DNA of 64,000 nt from Littorina saxatilis (lineage: Eukaryota > Mollusca > Gastropoda > Littorinimorpha > Littorinidae). Below the pieces are notes generated by a model that saw nothing but the letters and a program-made list of their open reading frames with translations, had not been told where the DNA came from and searched no databases. Where the stretch lies: the NCBI RefSeq assembly GCF_037325665.1, contig NC_090245.1, positions 69,169,733-69,233,732 of the forward strand, in the 5' to 3' direction. Every line of letters starts with the position of its first letter. Within the stretch, counting starts at the first letter, position 1. Positions 60,068 to 64,000 of this stretch are shown piece after piece. A program made the position numbers and the translations under genes.

Positions 60068-62739
60068 TGTGTAACCGTGTGCCGAAACACTACGATCACC
60101 TCGGGAAGCGAAGTGCAATCAAACAGGATTACAGAAACTAAATCCTCATGCATCGATCTGATCCTGACCACGAGTATAAACTTAATCAGTGAAGTTGTAG
60201 TGTTACCCCCCATTTGTAGTGACCATTCTGTGCCATGTGTAAAACTAACGTCACAGACACTAAAAAAAGGTCAGTTCAAAAGGACTATATATAATTATGC
60301 CAAGTTAGATGTTGATACATTTTTGTTTGAATTGAACAAAATTGATCTTTTGAACACAGTTTTAAATGCGTCCATTGACGAAGCTGCTGCCTTGTTTTCT
60401 GAACATTTATTCCGTGTTGCAAAAACATGTATGCCTGTTAAGATAATAACAGTACGTGAAGATGATGCCCCATGGATGACTGAACATATTTTACAATTAC
60501 GAAACGCAAAAAATTGTATACATCAAGTTGCTAAGCGCTTAAATACACCCGAGCAGTGGGCATTATTCCGCCTGACTAGAAATCAGTATACAGATGAAAT
60601 TCGTAAAAGAAAAAGAGATTATTTTCTAGAACTTGATGAGAGGATAAATTGTAAACAGAACTTCGGAAGCAAAAATTGGTGGCAACTTGTTAATTCCTTC
60701 TTGAAGAAAAAAGGTGTTGCATGTAACGAAATTCCACCGCTAGAAGATAATGGAAAAATTATTGATAACATTTGTGAAAAAAACGATTTTGTTTAATAAT
60801 TATTTTGAAAGCCAGTCTAAAGTTGAAAATCCAGACGATCCCCTGCCCGAGGCAAATTGGTGTAATACATCTTTATCGACTTTTGAATTAACAGAAGCTG
60901 AAGTTGTCCAAGTGTTAAGGAATTTAAATTTATCCAAGGCCGTGGGCCCTGACGGAATACATAATAAATTGCTTGTAGATGGATTACCTGTTATCGTTCC
61001 ACCGCTTACAGTTCTCTTTAACAGATCCTTGTCTGAGGGTGTTTTTCCAGTTGTCTGGAAAACTGCTCACATTACGCCCATTTTTAAGAAAGGCGATAGG
61101 AGTGCTTGTTCCAACTACCGTCCAATCTCTTTGCTGAGTTGTATTGGGAAGGTGCTTGAAAAATGTATACAAATCCGTGTGTTTGGTTATTTGAAAAATT
61201 ATGATTTGATTACACACTGCCAATCTGGTTTTATTGCTGGTGATTCAACTGTTTATCAACTATTGAGTATATATGATGATTTTTGTGTTGCACTTGATAA
61301 AAACATTATGTCACAGGCAATATTTTTTGATGTATCCAAAGCTTTTGATAAAGTCTGGCATCGCGGTCTGCTCCACAAGCTTGAGGCGATAGGTATAAGA
61401 GGTCCCTTGCTTGCTTGGTTTGAACATTACTTGAGCGATCGCAGACAAGCAGTAGTATTGAAAGGAACCAAATCAAGTTATGCTACCCCTTCTGCTGGTG
61501 TCCCTCAGGGTTCTGTCTTAGGACCTCTTTTATTTCTCATTTATATTAACGATATTGGTGTTGGTCTTGAATCAGTGTTGAAACTCTTTGCAGACGATAC
61601 GAGTATGTATTTAAGTTTAGATAACGATGATGTACGAGCAGAGATTTTGAATTCTGATTTGGATAAAATTCGCACATGGGCTTCTAAATGGAAAGTCACT
61701 TTTAATTGTCAAAAGACAGAATTGTTGGACATTTGTAGGCAACAAAATGTTTTACTTCCACCATTGTATTTCGAAGATGCACACTTAGTTGATGTTGAAA
61801 ATCACAAGCACCTTGGCGTCATTCTACAAGGTAATTGTAAATGGGATTCCCACATAAAAAGTCTAATTGCTAAATGTAGAAAGTCAATTGCGTGTTTTGG
61901 TTTATTCAAGCATCGTTTAAACAGAAAATCACTTGAAGTTATATATAAATCCTTTATGTTACCATTGTTTGATTATGCGGACGTTATCTGGGATAACTGT
62001 ACACAGTGTTTGGCAGACGAGTTGGAGACATTGCATCTCGATGCAATCCGAATCATTGTAGGTGCAGTACGTGGCACAAGCCACCAAAAACTGTATAACG
62101 AATCGGGTTTTGTGCCCCTGAAAGAAAGGCGACGTCGTCATAAACTTTTGCTGTATTATAAAATTGTAAATCGTTTAACCCCAGAATATTTATATTCCAA
62201 ACTGCCGGTCCTGGTTTCCGATGTAAATCCTTACCACAGACGACGCCCTCTTGAACGTAAGTTTCCATTGTGCAGAAGTGAGTTATATAAATCTTCATTT
62301 TTTTCCTTCAACGACAGCTTTGTGGAATAATCTTCCAGAAAATATACAACAAACGCAGTCAGTTGGTGAATTTAAAAGGTATTTGACCGATGGAGATGTT
62401 GTTGTTCCACCGTATTATTATTTAGGCAACCGCCAGGGACAGGTACTTCACAGCAGGTTGAGATTAAACATGAGCGATTTGCAACAAGACTTAGTGAACC
62501 GACACCTCTCTGATAATTTAGAATGTACGTGTGGAGCATGCCCGGAAGATTCTGAACATTTCTTATTACACTGTCCAAAATTTAAAGAACATAGAACCAT
62601 TTTATTCAATAGTCTGCCAACACACGTTCTGGACTGCAAAACACTCTTGTTTGGAAATACTGATTTAACTATATCTTTGAACACGAAAATATTCTCTGTT
62701 GTACAAGACTATGTTATGTTAACTAATCGCTTCGGCTGA
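60068..62739 (+). CDS. LINE ORF2: end of endonuclease, reverse transcriptase, C-terminal Cys/His motif; two frame breaks
   Basis: Pieces 60068-60796, 60750-62330 and 62251-62739. Endonuclease end: SSCIDLILTTSINL, SDHSVPCVKL. RT: GPDGIHNKLLVDGL, PIFKKGDRSACSNYRPISLL, AIFFDVSKAFDKVWH, AGVPQGSVLGPLLFLIYIND, KLFADDTSMY, HLGVILQGNCKW. C-terminal CTCGACPEDSEHFLLHCPKF, a CCHC-like motif. Frame changes lie near A7 (60777-60783) and T7 (62298-62304). Jockey/CR1/I-like; differs clearly from the LINE at 37637. Confidence 0.88.
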
Positions 62740-62796
62740 TATTATATTAACTGTGCAATTGATGTAGCCAGGCATTCTCTCCCTCCCTCTCTCTCT

Positions 62797-62875
<79 letters not shown>
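60068..62875 (+). mobile_element. 5'-truncated LINE inserted in the array
   Basis: Starts inside the endonuclease and runs to 62739, then a (CT)n at 62778-62875. The array sequence GATAGAACATTGAAATGTAC that should follow 60067 reappears at 63365, so the insert may extend to 63364. Confidence 0.8.
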
Positions 62876-62876
<1 letters not shown>

Positions 62877-63364
62877 ACCCTATTTGTATAAAATATAATT
62901 AAAGATTATCAAGATAAGTGTTGAAGCTATCACTTGTTCGCCATGTTTTGCTATCTGAATGTGTATTGATTATAAGTTCAAGAACGTGTCCATAAGCAAT
63001 CTGCTTGTTAACGTTCTCAATGTTGTTATTGTTTGAAACGTGTGTATGAGAATTTGAATAAACACGCTTAAACCAATCAAACAGGATTGAAAATGTTAGG
63101 GCTAATTTCTTAGCCCTATAAAAACTGTTATGCAAACCCGAAGGTTTCCATGAGCATACAGACAAGTTAAAATTAATATTAAAAGTCCTACGGTTTTGAG
63201 CCATTAAGGACTTGAGTGTTTGTCCGCTTTCAGCATACAGACAATCGGAAACTACCAGACCCCATCACAAACAGATTTCCACAAACCACGGGTGTTGACT
63301 TAAAGGCCAACAACTCGGGTGCAGAGTCTGCTGTGAAAGGAGCGGTAGCCTCCCCTGTCACACA
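62876..63364. other. Possible LINE 3' UTR, otherwise unrecognised
   Basis: Lies between the LINE coding end and the return of array sequence. No poly(A) or simple tail before 63365. Confidence 0.4.
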
Positions 63365-64000
63365 TGATAGAACATTGAAATGTACATGTATCTACTATAT
63401 AATACTGGTAGGATTTTCGGTGGTTTTTCGATTCCTGTGACCAAACCGCGCGGATTTGTGCCTTCTCCTTCGGTTGCTATGCCAACGTGACCCAGGAAAT
63501 CGATTCCGCTAGGTCCCGACTTCCAATTTTGTCCACGAACAAAGTTTGAAGAGGTTTGTCTCGCAAATTTGAGAAGACAACAGTGAACTTTGACCTGAAC
63601 TTTGACATCGCGGCGAAAGAGATCTGTGATTGGTTCTTCTTCAACTTTCGGTTCGACTAAACACGCGACCGCACCTCAGACGAACCTAGCTGTGTGTTTT
63701 ATTTCTCTACCCCAGACGAACCTAAAATAATAAGAAGATAGATAGATCTGTTTATCTGTTAATGGAACTCCAAAATATTCCATAGATTTGTTTACTAAAT
63801 AGTTCGAAACATTATCACCTGATAAGTCGCCGTATAACCTTATAGGTTCCAGCGACTAAATATTTTCCCCCGGTGCAACCATAGACATGTACGTCATCAT
63901 GATCTCCCCTTAATTTGACCGTTATTTTGGCTGTCTTAGTGAAATGGTAAGATATATCTCTATGTTTTTTACATGTAAGTGTTCGGAAAAAATACAGTTA
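63365..64000. other. Array remnant, then unidentified sequence
   Basis: GATAGAACATTGAAATGTAC continues the array; from about 63400 the sequence is new. AGTGAAATG|GTAAGATA at 63950 looks like a splice donor, so the 5' end of another gene is possible but not shown. Confidence 0.35.

Noticed and set aside
63216-63440. Open frame of 74 codons near the right edge
   Set aside because: Crosses the end of the LINE insert into array sequence and has no recognisable domain.

Overview
ORGANISM. The window reads as an animal nuclear genome, most likely a marine gastropod mollusc (inference). Two host genes have many small exons, the introns are packed with transposons, and several tRNA-headed SINEs carry the mollusc-type tail that ends near TTTAACGTC/GACGTTAAA. 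No rRNA, true tRNA gene or CRISPR array was seen, and no LTR or virus-like element was recognised. LAYOUT. 1-6204 lies downstream of the first gene and holds microsatellites, SINEs and two copies of a short hairpin-ended repeat (family E). 6205-42576 is the mitochondrial Lon protease gene (LONP1, minus strand). I rebuilt 22 exons whose phases all join and which encode 1,056 residues with complete ATPase and protease active sites. Its introns hold most of the mobile DNA: a Tc1 transposon interrupted by a SINE, a pogo/Tigger derivative, hAT-like elements with 6-bp target duplications, a LINE inside another transposon, hairpin MITEs next to exons, and families E and F. 42577-51539 is intergenic and holds a cluster of nested F elements, a fold-back repeat, a 36-bp minisatellite, a SINE and a Helitron. 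51540-57693 is a monocarboxylate-transporter-like (SLC16-type) gene on the plus strand with 8 exons. It carries an unusual, roughly 330-residue first external loop with six Cys-x8-Cys modules and two furin-type sites, and exon 3 contains a one-base frame break. 57694-64000 holds a tandem array of microsatellite-rich repeat units with a truncated LINE inserted in it, then about 600 bases of unidentified sequence. HOW THE PARTS RELATE. The two genes have no evident functional link: one is a matrix protease, the other probably a plasma-membrane carrier. The most notable signals are (1) the transporter's repeat loop, (2) a degenerate copy of its exon 5 end lying in its own intron 1, (3) six elements sharing CAG-type ends and exact 6-bp target duplications, one carrying a BED-finger transposase fragment, (4) families E and F, which differ in sequence but share end structure, and (5) a small MITE found next to four LONP1 exons. 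All calls come from reading the sequence; no database search was run.
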